A stretch of DNA of 64,000 bases from Sphingobacterium sp. CZ-UAM (GTDB lineage: Bacteria; Bacteroidota; Bacteroidia; Sphingobacteriales; Sphingobacteriaceae), in contig NZ_MTCM01000002.1 in assembly GCF_002000245.1 (NCBI RefSeq), positions 558,001 to 622,000 of the forward strand, read 5' to 3'. Shown here in pieces: positions 25,378-35,236 of the stretch (within the stretch, counting starts at the first letter, position 1; every line of letters starts with the position of its first letter). The notes beneath the pieces are model-generated. The model made no database searches. It worked only from the letters and a program-made list of their open reading frames with translations, and was not told the origin of the DNA. The translations under genes and the position numbers were made by a program.

Positions 25378-27894
25378 TTATATCATTTTATCCAGGTTGT
25401 AGGGGAAGTCCTCGTCCATCAGCTGTCTATAGTTCAGACAAAACTGCTGAAATTTAATGCGGGCTTCGTTGTGCAGATTTAAAGCAAACATCGCTCTCAT
25501 TTCGGAGAATAATGCTTGCTCATTCAGCGGATCCAATAAGAATATCGTATGCGCGATCTCAATGCTTTTTTTATGCAGGTGTAAGAGGTCAGCCTTATGA
25601 AGTTCCGTCAGTAAAATGGGTAATAAATTCTGTTCAACCTCAGTCTTCAATGTATCAAACACAGGCAGATCCAGCCCCTGTAAGAATTTACCCCTTTGAA
25701 TAATCTGAATTAACCTACTTTCATAAGCAGTCGAAGGGTTTGCCAGCAACTGTATATAATCTACATAATCACAATAAAATTCATCGCTATGTTCAATAAG
25801 GAATCTTCCCTGCTTGTATACGAGTTCAATTCCAGCAAATTCACTCAATACTTTTCGTAAATGATTGATAGTGACACCTCTTGAGTTCTTTACCTTATCT
25901 TCTGATTTGTCGGGCCACATGATCTGACTGAAATATGGTGAACTAATACCGGCACTGTTCGACAGAATAAGACAAAATGCCTGTTTCAGTTTTGTACTGA
26001 ACAAATGGGAGATATCACGTTTGTTGCGGTCAAAAGCGCGGAATTCACCAAATAGAAAAATAGCGTTGGCATGTACAAACTCGTCTTTTTGTATTGTTTG
26101 TAGGATTCCAGTATCTGCTATCGCTGGAACCTCGAGGGCTCCTTTTTCAGTTATGCTTGCTATTTTTCGCTTTTGCCTGCCTCGCTGCCAAAAGAAATAT
26201 ATACCGATTCCACAGGTAGCAGATGCCAATAGTATAAATAATAGTCTGCGGTTTGGTCCGGATGAAGGGAAGCTATTTAAATCATCAGAACTTACTGGTA
26301 TCATATTTAAGGAATAAACCTTTAATGTCGACTGTATATCATCCTTTGATTCTTGTACCAGTACCAGAAGCCTACCTAATTGTTGATCATAATAAAGTTG
26401 GGCATGGGTACTTATTTTATCTGAATAGATCGGAACAGAGTCCCCTAGGATATCAAAACTTCCATCTTTGACAGAAAAGCGATACAATTGAATATTGGAC
26501 TTGGTTAGATATTCCGGATAACATAAGGCGTAAAAGTGGCTGCTATCGGCGAACACCAAACCACGGGCAGGTACGATATGCTTATCCTTCCAAAGAACAT
26601 CCCATTTTTTTGTAATTTCCTTGGTGTCCAAATTTATCTGGTAGAAATCATAGAGGTATTTTCGGCCTACAATATGCTCCCCGGATTCATTTCCCATACC
26701 TCCAAAGATATAAGCGATTCGATTATTGCTCCCTTGGCCAGCCGAAAGAAAATAGCGTGGCAAAATTTTATCGCCTTTCCATCCGTCAACGATTTGCCAT
26801 TTGCCGGAATCTAAATCGTATCTATTAAACTGCCCACTATAGGCCATGTTTCCATAGCCACCGAAAATATAGAGTTGTCGCTGTTGTGCATCATAAAAAG
26901 AACCGTGATGATTCAGTTCTTTCTTCATCAGCTCGTCACTTTCCACCGTCCATTCGAAAGTTTCCAGATCAAGGCTGGCTACCGTAGGACCTTGATAGGG
27001 CTGGGTATAGAAAAGTTCATAGACATACAGTTTATTTGTCGTAGCGTCTATAAAATTGTTTGCTAAAACCAATTTTACGGGACATGGTTTCTGAAATGCT
27101 CGTTTGTTTGTCTGATTCGTCTTTATGTTGTATATGGTTATGGAATCCTGATTGAAATAATAGATCTCTTTGGTCTGTTGATTGTAGTTGGAACCAGCTT
27201 GTGAGAAGGAACTGCTTGCAAAGAGATTTTTCCATTTGTAAGAATCCACAATGAGCCAGTTAGGGTTTGTAGCGGAACCATAAGCAACCCCATTTTCATC
27301 ATGTACGACATTACCTTTGCTTTCTTTTAATGGGAATAAATAGCTTTTAGCTGTATTTCCAATCTGTACATTTTTGATAGACATGGCCGGAACATCGATC
27401 AGATAGTCACTTTTTCCAAAAATCACTTGAGGACTATACTGAGAGGGCAGTTTCACTTTTGGCGATTGAAAAATCTGGTTTTGTATCTGAAGCTTAAATA
27501 ATTCCTTTTGCAGGTCAAAAGTCAACTGAATCGTGATCCATTCCTCCTTGAATAATTGCTGTTGATTTATTTTTGCGATGATTAGACTGCTTTTACCTTC
27601 TTCATTCAGACGGAAAATACAATTACCGGCCTCCTCATCGTAAAATAAATTGTAAACTGTGTTATTGTCTTTATTCTTGACACGGAAAATATTGCCTAAC
27701 GAATTTGATGAATAAATAGAAAGCTGAAATTTTAGCGTAAACTCCTGTTCAAACGAAATTGCCCTTTTGTCAAATAACTCGTAGGAGCTGCGTTTGTCTA
27801 TAGGCTCATGTCCACCTCTAAATTTGAGACCCTGGGATTGGGAAAGTCGAGGAATTAAAAGCAAAAAAATAATATATAATATACAGGGTCGCAT
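25378..27894 (-). CDS. transmembrane regulator: LamG-like and Kelch outside, winged-helix/BTAD-like inside
   Basis: 838 aa. A signal peptide (residues 1-20) leads to a laminin-G/concanavalin-like beta domain (about 40-180), then Kelch-type propeller repeats (about 220-520: QRQLYIFGGYGNMAYSGQFNRYDLDSGKW, RIAYIFGGMGNESGEH). One transmembrane helix lies at about 549-569, followed by the basic stop-transfer sequence QRGRQKRK. The cytoplasmic part of about 270 residues has a winged-helix-like region (FGEFRAFDRNKRDISHLFSTKLKQAF, VTINHLRKVL) and a C-terminal helical repeat region resembling the BTAD domain of SARP regulators. I infer a one-component regulator that senses an extracytoplasmic ligand and binds DNA from the membrane. 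It is divergent from the GH76 locus, a plausible target. Confidence 0.7.
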   Translation of the reverse strand: MRPCILYIIFLLLIPRLSQSQGLKFRGGHEPIDKRSSYELFDKRAISFEQEFTLKFQLSIYSSNSLGNIFRVKNKDNNTVYNLFYDEEAGNCIFRLNEEGKSSLIIAKINQQQLFKEEWITIQLTFDLQKELFKLQIQNQIFQSPKVKLPSQYSPQVIFGKSDYLIDVPAMSIKNVQIGNTAKSYLFPLKESKGNVVHDENGVAYGSATNPNWLIVDSYKWKNLFASSSFSQAGSNYNQQTKEIYYFNQDSITIYNIKTNQTNKRAFQKPCPVKLVLANNFIDATTNKLYVYELFYTQPYQGPTVASLDLETFEWTVESDELMKKELNHHGSFYDAQQRQLYIFGGYGNMAYSGQFNRYDLDSGKWQIVDGWKGDKILPRYFLSAGQGSNNRIAYIFGGMGNESGEHIVGRKYLYDFYQINLDTKEITKKWDVLWKDKHIVPARGLVFADSSHFYALCYPEYLTKSNIQLYRFSVKDGSFDILGDSVPIYSDKISTHAQLYYDQQLGRLLVLVQESKDDIQSTLKVYSLNMIPVSSDDLNSFPSSGPNRRLLFILLASATCGIGIYFFWQRGRQKRKIASITEKGALEVPAIADTGILQTIQKDEFVHANAIFLFGEFRAFDRNKRDISHLFSTKLKQAFCLILSNSAGISSPYFSQIMWPDKSEDKVKNSRGVTINHLRKVLSEFAGIELVYKQGRFLIEHSDEFYCDYVDYIQLLANPSTAYESRLIQIIQRGKFLQGLDLPVFDTLKTEVEQNLLPILLTELHKADLLHLHKKSIEIAHTIFLLDPLNEQALFSEMRAMFALNLHNEARIKFQQFCLNYRQLMDEDFPYNLDKMI

Positions 27895-28255
27895 AGCGCA
27901 ATCAAAAAACTTAAACCAATAGTTATCGACAAAGACCTATTCACAATAATTTGTCAGCTGCCGGCTTTTTATGAAATATAGTAACGGTTAGTATATCCCT
28001 TATCAAATATCTTACAGGACTTAAAAGTATGCAAAAAAAAGCGCTCAGTAAAATAAAAGCTGTGTTACAATTGCTGTCTGTATTGATTTCACAAACAATG
28101 GGAACTGAGGAAATAAAGTAGCGGGTTATCGTTTTATTTTTGCATTTTAACCCAATTTTAACCCAAAAATTAATCAGTCAGCTTTACCTTGCGTTAGAAT
28201 TCCTGCCGATATTTTCGGTAGAGATTCGAACTAATTATAAATCGAAATCTTACTT
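27895..28255. other. 361-bp divergent region between Kelch regulator and GH76 locus
   Basis: Contains the heptamer repeat at 28145-28162 and a TATTTTTG sequence at 28135-28142 that fits the -7 consensus TAnnTTTG, though no TTTG lies at the right distance upstream. Nothing else was recognised. Confidence 0.5.
28145..28162. repeat. TTTTAAC heptamer direct repeat, 11-bp period
   Basis: TTTTAAC (28145-28151), CCAA, TTTTAAC (28156-28162). The 7+4 bp geometry equals that of SARP and OmpR-type binding sites and nearly matches the repeats at 23448-23494. It lies about 95 bp upstream of the GH76 start, in the region shared with the Kelch/BTAD regulator gene. Confidence 0.55.
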
Positions 28256-29713
28256 ATGAAAGTCTTTAAAAAGCTGCAATTTATTTTTGTTGCTTCCGTA
28301 ACCATGGTAATGGTACGGCAGGTTCAAGCTGAAACCCAAATTCCTTTTTCCGTTGACAATATCAAAAGCGATCAAGCTCTGCAGGTGCAAAACCTGGTGC
28401 GTGCGATGGCGCTCTTGGACCGGTCAATGGAAGTTTATTTCTCCGCAGACGGAAAGTCTATGCATCGTTTCTACAATCCCGATACGGAGGTGCGCTCGGA
28501 GGAAAAGGCAAGTGTGTGGATGTACTCTGCTTCGATAGAGGCTGTCAATGCAATCTTACATGGACTTAAAGCTCAAAAGGAAAGAGGAAATCATAACCTA
28601 TTTGACAAACATTACAAGCGTTACGCAGATTTATTGGTCCAGCTTCACGAAAATGCCGCTTATTATTTAGGAACATTTAATCTTGTTTCTTTTACACAGA
28701 CCAGAGACTGGACAGTTTATGCTGTGGATCGTGCTAAGGCAAAGGGGGCCGCAAATGTAACTGGGGTATTAAATGTTTATGACGATCAAATGTGGCTAAT
28801 TCGGGAACTGATTGAAGCCTATCACCTGACAGGAAAAGAGCGCTATTTAAAGGAGGCAGAATACCTAACCACCTATGTATTGGATGGCTGGGACTGCACA
28901 CTAGATGATCAGGGCAATGAAAATGGTGGAATTCCCTGGGGACCAGGCTACGTGACCAAACATGCCTGTAGCAATGCGCCCATGATCAGTTCATTGGTGT
29001 GGCTACATGAAATCTATAAGAAAAAGAACGATCAGATCACATACAACTATATTGATGCCGGAGATAGGCAGTCGCGTCGTTCTAAAATGCTGCAAAAAGC
29101 TGATTTTTATTTGGATTTTGCTAAAAGGATTTATGATTGGCAAAAAGATCATTTATTGAACAGTAAAGGTGTTTACGATGATATGATGGGGGACTGTTAT
29201 CCCGATTGCAGTATTGTCTATGAAATCGTCAATGGTATAAAGTATCGCAAAAATACCCAATTAAAGAAAGCCGTTGGAACCTCATTTTCCTATAACAGTG
29301 GAACCATGATTTCTGGCGCCGCTGATCTGTACCGGGCGACCCGATCTAAGGTCTATTTGGAGGATGGAAAGAAGCTGAGCGATGCCAGTTTTCAATACTT
29401 TGCCAAATTAGGTTCACAGGTACCGGCACATTACACTTATGCTTCCGATGGGTTCAATAATTGGTTTAACGGCGTATTACTAAGAGGATTTTTTCAGATT
29501 TCTCCAGTCTTCGACAAAGCTGGACATTATATGGACTCATTCCAGCAGAATTTGGATTACGGATATGCCCATTTTTTACGTTCCGGTTTATTGCCGCCAG
29601 ATCTTCTTGGTGGATGGCATATAGACAAAGACAAAAATAACCTGGAGGGAATGTTCATGTTCACTTATGCGGCACAGTATGCAATGTTGTCCCAATACCA
29701 GATCGAAAAATAG
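28256..29713 (+). CDS. GH76-family glycoside hydrolase (alpha-1,6-mannanase type)
   Basis: 485-aa secreted enzyme with a signal peptide ending at VQAE (about residue 24). The (alpha/alpha)6-barrel signature of GH76 is visible as VYDDQMWLI, where the Asp176-Asp177 pair is the family's catalytic dyad, and as GGIPWGPGY in the substrate groove. GH76 enzymes hydrolyse alpha-1,6-linked mannan backbones such as those of yeast cell walls. It is the first gene of a polysaccharide utilisation locus and stands 112 bp ahead of susC. The family call is good; activity on mannan is inferred. Confidence 0.82.
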   Translation: MKVFKKLQFIFVASVTMVMVRQVQAETQIPFSVDNIKSDQALQVQNLVRAMALLDRSMEVYFSADGKSMHRFYNPDTEVRSEEKASVWMYSASIEAVNAILHGLKAQKERGNHNLFDKHYKRYADLLVQLHENAAYYLGTFNLVSFTQTRDWTVYAVDRAKAKGAANVTGVLNVYDDQMWLIRELIEAYHLTGKERYLKEAEYLTTYVLDGWDCTLDDQGNENGGIPWGPGYVTKHACSNAPMISSLVWLHEIYKKKNDQITYNYIDAGDRQSRRSKMLQKADFYLDFAKRIYDWQKDHLLNSKGVYDDMMGDCYPDCSIVYEIVNGIKYRKNTQLKKAVGTSFSYNSGTMISGAADLYRATRSKVYLEDGKKLSDASFQYFAKLGSQVPAHYTYASDGFNNWFNGVLLRGFFQISPVFDKAGHYMDSFQQNLDYGYAHFLRSGLLPPDLLGGWHIDKDKNNLEGMFMFTYAAQYAMLSQYQIEK

Positions 29714-29825
29714 CGAGATCGACGTCAACAATTGTGATACCAAAAAAAATACCAATAAAACCAGGCTTGCGAGCCTAAAAAATACATCAGATAGCTTAAT
29801 CACTATTTAAAACCAAATTATAAAG

Positions 29826-32800
29826 ATGAAAAAGGATTTAGGGAAATCAAGGCGGCGACTGAGCACACTGCTTGTGCTGATGGCGCTGGGTATTCCGTCC
29901 ATAAGTTGGGCGCAGCAGAAAAATGTCAGCGGAAAAGTGCTGGATAGTAACAATAAGCCTATCGCTGGGGTGACGGTTTCTGTTCAGAATGCGGGCACAC
30001 GTATAGAAACCACAACCAACGCAGATGGTAGTTATACGATCGTAGTTCCGGAAGGGAAGAAGCTTTTATTTAAATCGTTAGGTTTTAGTGCGAAGGAAGA
30101 GATTACAGATGGGAAAACCACAATTAATGTTGTTCTTGAAAACGATGATACACAATTGGAGACTGTTGTTGTCGTCGGTTACGGTACACAGCGGAAGCAA
30201 TCGCTGACTGGTGCTATTGCATCCGTAAAGGGAACTGAAATGAGGCAGACAAAGAATGAAAATCCACAAAATATGCTGACTGGCCGTGTGGCTGGTGTAC
30301 GCGTATGGCAGAAAAGTGCAGAACCAGGTACCTATAGTGCAAATTTCGACATTCGTGGGCTTGGCGCTCCATTGGTCGTGATCGACGGCGTACCACGGAC
30401 AAGCGAAGATTTTCAGCGCCTGAATCCCAGCGATATTGAAGATGTTTCGGTATTAAAAGATGCTTCAGCTGCCATCTATGGTGTACGATCCGCAAATGGT
30501 GTGGTATTGGTTACAACCAAAAAGGGAAAAGAAGGGAAGACCACAGTCAGCTATAATGGCTCCTATACTTTCCAAAAGCCTTCCGGTATGCCGGTATTGG
30601 CCGATGCGATTAGTGCTATGACGATTTACAATGAGAAATCCATGAACAACATTAATGGAGGAAGTCCCGTGTATACCGAAAAAGATTTTGAAGATTTTAG
30701 AAATGGAACAAGACGCTCGTCGGATTGGACCTCATTGGTCTTTTCAAAATATGCGCCGCAGACACAACATGACGTCAGTTTTTCGGGGGGAAGCAATAAG
30801 GTGCAGTACTACATTGGTGGTGGCTATTCCTATCAACAAGGCTTCTTTAAATCGGGTGATCTCAACTACAATAAATACAATTTGCGTTCGAATATCTCAG
30901 CAGAATTGGCCAAGGGATTGAAATTGGATCTGAACATCAGTGGGATGGCCGATCAGCAAAATAGCCCTTACACAAGTTCGGTTGACATTATTAGAAACTA
31001 TTGGAAACAGGGCATGTTGTTTGCCGCGTATGCTGATCCCGAAAATACCCTGTTAAATTATGAAGGGTTGGATTTGGAGCAAAATACCGTAGCGATGATG
31101 GACGCGGATATTTCTGGTTATCGCAAATTCAAAAAGAAAACCTTTCAGTCCTCAGCTGCATTGAATTATGACCTGAGTAATTTATCTCCGATTCTTCAAG
31201 GGTTTTCGGCAAAGGCATTGATTGGTTATGATTACCGTGCAGATAACAATTCCATGTTCAGAAAGGAATATTATCAATATGCCTTCAATAAAACGACCAA
31301 TAAATATGATCAGAAACTCTATAATTTGAGTAGCCCAAATCAAATGAAACGGGAGTTTTTTGATAAACAACAGGTTTTAGGTCAATTGATATTGAATTAC
31401 GATCGCACCTTTGGCGATCAGCATAAAGTATCAGGACTTGTGGGATGGGAATCACAAAAGAACGATGGCGATAACTTTTATGGGCTGAAAAATCTTGCCT
31501 TCGGTTCCGATCAATTGCTCGCTGGTGTAGAAGATGGTCAGATGACTTCCATGTATGGTGGTATCAGTGACTATTACAATGAAGCCAAGTCAGCGCTATT
31601 CGGACGGGTTAATTATGATTTTGCAGGCAGATATATTGCCGAATTCCAATTTAGATATGACGGCTCCTCCCGTTTTGCTAAAGGGCACCAATGGGGATTT
31701 TTTCCCTCGGCTTCTTTGGGGTGGCGGATATCCGAGGAACCATTTTTCAAATCTATTGAGGCGCTTTCCTTTGTCAATCAACTAAAATTTCGAGGTAGCT
31801 ATGGTGTGCTAGGGGATGACTTATCCTCTTCTTGGGATTTTGGTTGGGTACCCGGCTATGTTTATCCTGCGACGAGCGGAAATGCTGAAAATGGCTACAA
31901 TAATCAATATGCGCCAGGATACATTTTCGGGGATAAATACATTACCGGGGTAAGTCGAAAAGCCATTGCCAATGAATTAATTACTTGGTATAAAGCGAAA
32001 ACCTTCAATGTTGGTTTAGATTTCGAAGGATGGAATGGACTGTTTGGTTTTACATTGGATTATTTTGAACGCACGCGATCGGGACTATTTCAACGTCGTA
32101 CGAGTGAATTTCCAACCGTAATTGGCGCTACGGCTCCGATGGAAAATGCCAATAGTGATCGCCACATGGGATTGGAATTGGAATTGAAACATCGCAATAA
32201 AATCAATGATTTCTCATATAATGTTCGAGCTATAGCTACTGTGACCAGAAATAAGTACTTGACTGCTGTTCAAAATGGCCCCTATAGAAATTCGTACGAC
32301 CGTTGGCGCAATGACAATTTCAACAATAGATATCAAGGGATTCAATTTGGTTATGAATCGGCTGGAAGATTTGAGAATTGGGAAGATATCTGGAGCTATC
32401 CGATTTATAAGGAACGTGATGTGTTACCCGGAGACTATAAATACCTGGACTGGAATGGTGATGGCGAAATAAATGGTCAAGATGAACATCCTTTTGCCTT
32501 TGATCAGACTCCATGGCTTAACTATAGCATGAATCTCGAAACAGCTTATAAGAATTTCGATATGAATATATTGTTTCAGGGATCGGCTTTGGGTTCGATG
32601 GAATACAAAGAACCGCTTTATGCGATCTGGGGATCCAATGGTGGCGGAACCTTAGAGCAGTACCTTGATCGTTGGCATCCTGTAAATCCCATGGCTGATC
32701 CTTATGATCCAGCGACAGAATGGGTGAAAGGCTACTATGGATTTACGGGTAGATATCCAAAATCAAATTCTGAATTCAATCGCGTCAGTACAGCGTATTT

Positions 32801-33005
32801 GCGCTTAAAAAGTATCGAATTGGGCTATACCTTTTCAAATTTAAAACCTTCGTCATCCATGCGTCTCCGTGTTTATGCCAATGCCTATAATTTATTCACG
32901 ATTACAGGTGTGCGATTTGTAGACCCGGAGCATCCGGATGATAACCTAGGTCGTATGTATCCATTGAATAAGACTTATTCACTGGGTTTATCACTTACTT
33001 TTTAG
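29826..33005 (+). CDS. SusC/RagA-family TonB-linked outer-membrane transporter
   Basis: 1059 aa. A signal peptide with a positively charged front (KKDLGKSRRR) ends at SWAQQ. A carboxypeptidase-regulatory-like domain covers about 33-105, then the TonB-box-like ETVVVVGYGTQRKQ, the plug with IEDVSVLKDASAAIYGVRSANGVVLVTTKKG, and a barrel ending in LGLSLTF. It imports oligosaccharides for the GH76-to-GH43 locus. SusD begins 21 bp downstream. A small hairpin (AGGCT/AGCCT, 29763-29776) lies between GH76 and this gene. Confidence 0.95.
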   Translation: MKKDLGKSRRRLSTLLVLMALGIPSISWAQQKNVSGKVLDSNNKPIAGVTVSVQNAGTRIETTTNADGSYTIVVPEGKKLLFKSLGFSAKEEITDGKTTINVVLENDDTQLETVVVVGYGTQRKQSLTGAIASVKGTEMRQTKNENPQNMLTGRVAGVRVWQKSAEPGTYSANFDIRGLGAPLVVIDGVPRTSEDFQRLNPSDIEDVSVLKDASAAIYGVRSANGVVLVTTKKGKEGKTTVSYNGSYTFQKPSGMPVLADAISAMTIYNEKSMNNINGGSPVYTEKDFEDFRNGTRRSSDWTSLVFSKYAPQTQHDVSFSGGSNKVQYYIGGGYSYQQGFFKSGDLNYNKYNLRSNISAELAKGLKLDLNISGMADQQNSPYTSSVDIIRNYWKQGMLFAAYADPENTLLNYEGLDLEQNTVAMMDADISGYRKFKKKTFQSSAALNYDLSNLSPILQGFSAKALIGYDYRADNNSMFRKEYYQYAFNKTTNKYDQKLYNLSSPNQMKREFFDKQQVLGQLILNYDRTFGDQHKVSGLVGWESQKNDGDNFYGLKNLAFGSDQLLAGVEDGQMTSMYGGISDYYNEAKSALFGRVNYDFAGRYIAEFQFRYDGSSRFAKGHQWGFFPSASLGWRISEEPFFKSIEALSFVNQLKFRGSYGVLGDDLSSSWDFGWVPGYVYPATSGNAENGYNNQYAPGYIFGDKYITGVSRKAIANELITWYKAKTFNVGLDFEGWNGLFGFTLDYFERTRSGLFQRRTSEFPTVIGATAPMENANSDRHMGLELELKHRNKINDFSYNVRAIATVTRNKYLTAVQNGPYRNSYDRWRNDNFNNRYQGIQFGYESAGRFENWEDIWSYPIYKERDVLPGDYKYLDWNGDGEINGQDEHPFAFDQTPWLNYSMNLETAYKNFDMNILFQGSALGSMEYKEPLYAIWGSNGGGTLEQYLDRWHPVNPMADPYDPATEWVKGYYGFTGRYPKSNSEFNRVSTAYLRLKSIELGYTFSNLKPSSSMRLRVYANAYNLFTITGVRFVDPEHPDDNLGRMYPLNKTYSLGLSLTF

Positions 33006-33026
33006 CATTCATTAAAAACTATTACA

Positions 33027-35087
33027 ATGAAAAAAATACTCATTATACTATCATTAGTTGGCTCAATCGGATTTACAGGTTGCGCTGATCTAGATATTAC
33101 ACCTAAAAATATTGTAACGGATCAAGACCTATTGAATACACCAGCAGGTATGGATATTTATATGGCCAGGATGTACAGTTTAATGCCTTTTGAAGATTTC
33201 AAATACATGGCACAATGGGGGATTGAATTCAACGGCTGGCTGGCTGCCATTGGCATTGAAGGAACGGGAGAAGCTGTGACCAGGGATGGCATTAGTACAT
33301 CTTTTACAGGTGAAAGGACTGCTTATTGGGGAAGAGCATTCGAATTACTTCGCGATGCAAATCATCTAATTGAAACCCTGCCCAATTACAAGGATAAATT
33401 TTCAGAAGAACTTTATAATCATTATCTGGGCGAAGGATATTACGTTCGGGCAACAGTATTTTACGCCATGGCGCGACGTTTTGGAGGGATACCTTTGGTG
33501 ACGAAAGAACTACAATATCCGAATACCTTGGATAATCTGGAAATACCTCGTTCCAGTGAGGAAGACACCTGGAATCAGATCTTGAAAGATTATGATGAAG
33601 CCATTAAGTTACTCATGGCAAAGAGTCCCAAAACAGGATATTCCAATAAGTTCGTAGCCCTTTCTTTTAAATCCGAAGCTATGCTCTACGCAGGAAGTGT
33701 GGCCAAATACAACGAAACTGTTTCTGGTCGCTTGACAGGCCTCGGAAGAAAAACTGGTGTACGGGTTATCGGTTTCGATGCCGCTAGAGCAAAAACAGCT
33801 TCGCAAAAGTATTTTGCAGAAGCTTATTCGGCTGCACGGCAGGTGATGACAGCAGGGGGCTATTCACTTTATAAAAAGAAATGGGCAGCGAACGATAAAG
33901 AAGCACAATATCAAAATATGGTGGATATGTTTAGTGATCTCAGTAGTCCTGAAAATATCTACGTCAAAGAATATGTCTATCCAACGTTGACACATAGTTT
34001 TGATGCCTTTAGCTCACCTTTCACATTCAGATCTCCACTTTCTGCGGGTACCTGTCCTACCGTAGATTTTATGGAGTTGTTTGATGGATTTGACAAGTAT
34101 CCGGATGGAACAGTCAAAGTGACTACTGGACAAAGCAACAGGGAAGGGGAATATAAGCTGTATGACAAACCAATGGATTTCTTTAAAAATGCGGAGCCTA
34201 GATTACGTGCCTATGTTATTTTCCCGGATGATATCTTCAAGCAAAGAAAAATGGATATACGAGCAGGGGTTTATACTGGTCAAACTCCTATAAAGCCTCT
34301 GTTTACAGATTATTCTTATGCAACAGCTGACACGCGCTATCAACAGTTGGGGGCCTACACAGGATCACCAAAAAACTTGTATCTGAGCCCAAGAGATGGT
34401 AGCGGACAACAAACAGTGGATTACAATGGACAAAAAATGAATGCCGCTGGCAACGAAGGACCATTCTTTGATAATGGTGAAGCAACCTTAACAGGCTTTT
34501 ATGTACGTAAATGGCTCAATACAAATCCAGCCAAAGAAGTTGGAGAAGGAAAATCTGACCAACCTTTTATTTTGATGCGTTACGCGGAGGTATTATTGAA
34601 TGCCGCCGAAGCAGCCGTTGAACTCAAAATGTTGGGCGCTAGTCCGGCAGATGGAAGCGACCTGCTGCAAACAGCGACGACTGCGGTCAATGAAATTCGT
34701 ACTCGTGCAGGAGCAGATCTTTTGGTAGGTACGATTTCAGGAGATAATACAGGCCGAGATATTGTTCGAAAAGAACGTCGCAAGGAACTAGCATTTGAAC
34801 ATAAAGCGAAATGGGATTTGCGCCGTTGGCGCGTACTGCATTTTGAAGGACGCGACGGTTTCTGGGGAACACAAAAGGATAAAAATCTATATAGTAACAA
34901 CGAGAACTTTAGGTTCAGGGGACTGTATCCGTTTTTTTCCACAGCAACAGGGAAATACTTCTTTGATGCACGCTTCCAATGGGTAAGTACCAAAACATTT
35001 CGATACACACCTGTAGACTATTATTTTGAAATACCAGGCGACGAAGTGGCTAAAAGTCAGGTAATAGATCAGCAGCCTAATCGATAG
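33027..35087 (+). CDS. SusD/RagB-family surface lipoprotein
   Basis: 686 aa, long for the family. Lipobox GFTGC near residue 19. The family helices are visible: AFELLRDANHLIETLPNY, then GEGYYVRATVFYAMARRFGGIPLVT, RYAEVLLNAAEAAVEL and RKERRKELAFEHKAKWDLRRWR. It binds the polysaccharide at the surface and caps the SusC channel. It starts 21 bp after susC and is followed by a hairpin at 35097-35125. Confidence 0.94.
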   Translation: MKKILIILSLVGSIGFTGCADLDITPKNIVTDQDLLNTPAGMDIYMARMYSLMPFEDFKYMAQWGIEFNGWLAAIGIEGTGEAVTRDGISTSFTGERTAYWGRAFELLRDANHLIETLPNYKDKFSEELYNHYLGEGYYVRATVFYAMARRFGGIPLVTKELQYPNTLDNLEIPRSSEEDTWNQILKDYDEAIKLLMAKSPKTGYSNKFVALSFKSEAMLYAGSVAKYNETVSGRLTGLGRKTGVRVIGFDAARAKTASQKYFAEAYSAARQVMTAGGYSLYKKKWAANDKEAQYQNMVDMFSDLSSPENIYVKEYVYPTLTHSFDAFSSPFTFRSPLSAGTCPTVDFMELFDGFDKYPDGTVKVTTGQSNREGEYKLYDKPMDFFKNAEPRLRAYVIFPDDIFKQRKMDIRAGVYTGQTPIKPLFTDYSYATADTRYQQLGAYTGSPKNLYLSPRDGSGQQTVDYNGQKMNAAGNEGPFFDNGEATLTGFYVRKWLNTNPAKEVGEGKSDQPFILMRYAEVLLNAAEAAVELKMLGASPADGSDLLQTATTAVNEIRTRAGADLLVGTISGDNTGRDIVRKERRKELAFEHKAKWDLRRWRVLHFEGRDGFWGTQKDKNLYSNNENFRFRGLYPFFSTATGKYFFDARFQWVSTKTFRYTPVDYYFEIPGDEVAKSQVIDQQPNR

Positions 35088-35096
35088 ACAAGAAAT

Positions 35097-35125
35097 TGTG
35101 CTGAGCATATTAATGTCCCAGCACA
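35097..35125 (+). other. hairpin after the second susD
   Basis: TGTGCTG (35097-35103) pairs perfectly with CAGCACA (35119-35125) over a 15-nt loop. No U tract follows. It may lower expression of the genes after susD relative to susCD. Confidence 0.4.
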
Positions 35126-35236
35126 GCTTGTCGGGAAGGAGTGAAATTTAATAAAACAATAACTGGTGGAAAAAACGAAAGTATCGGAGGTGGAAATAAA
35201 TCCCAAAAGTCCGGGCCACCACTAAACGTATAATAA

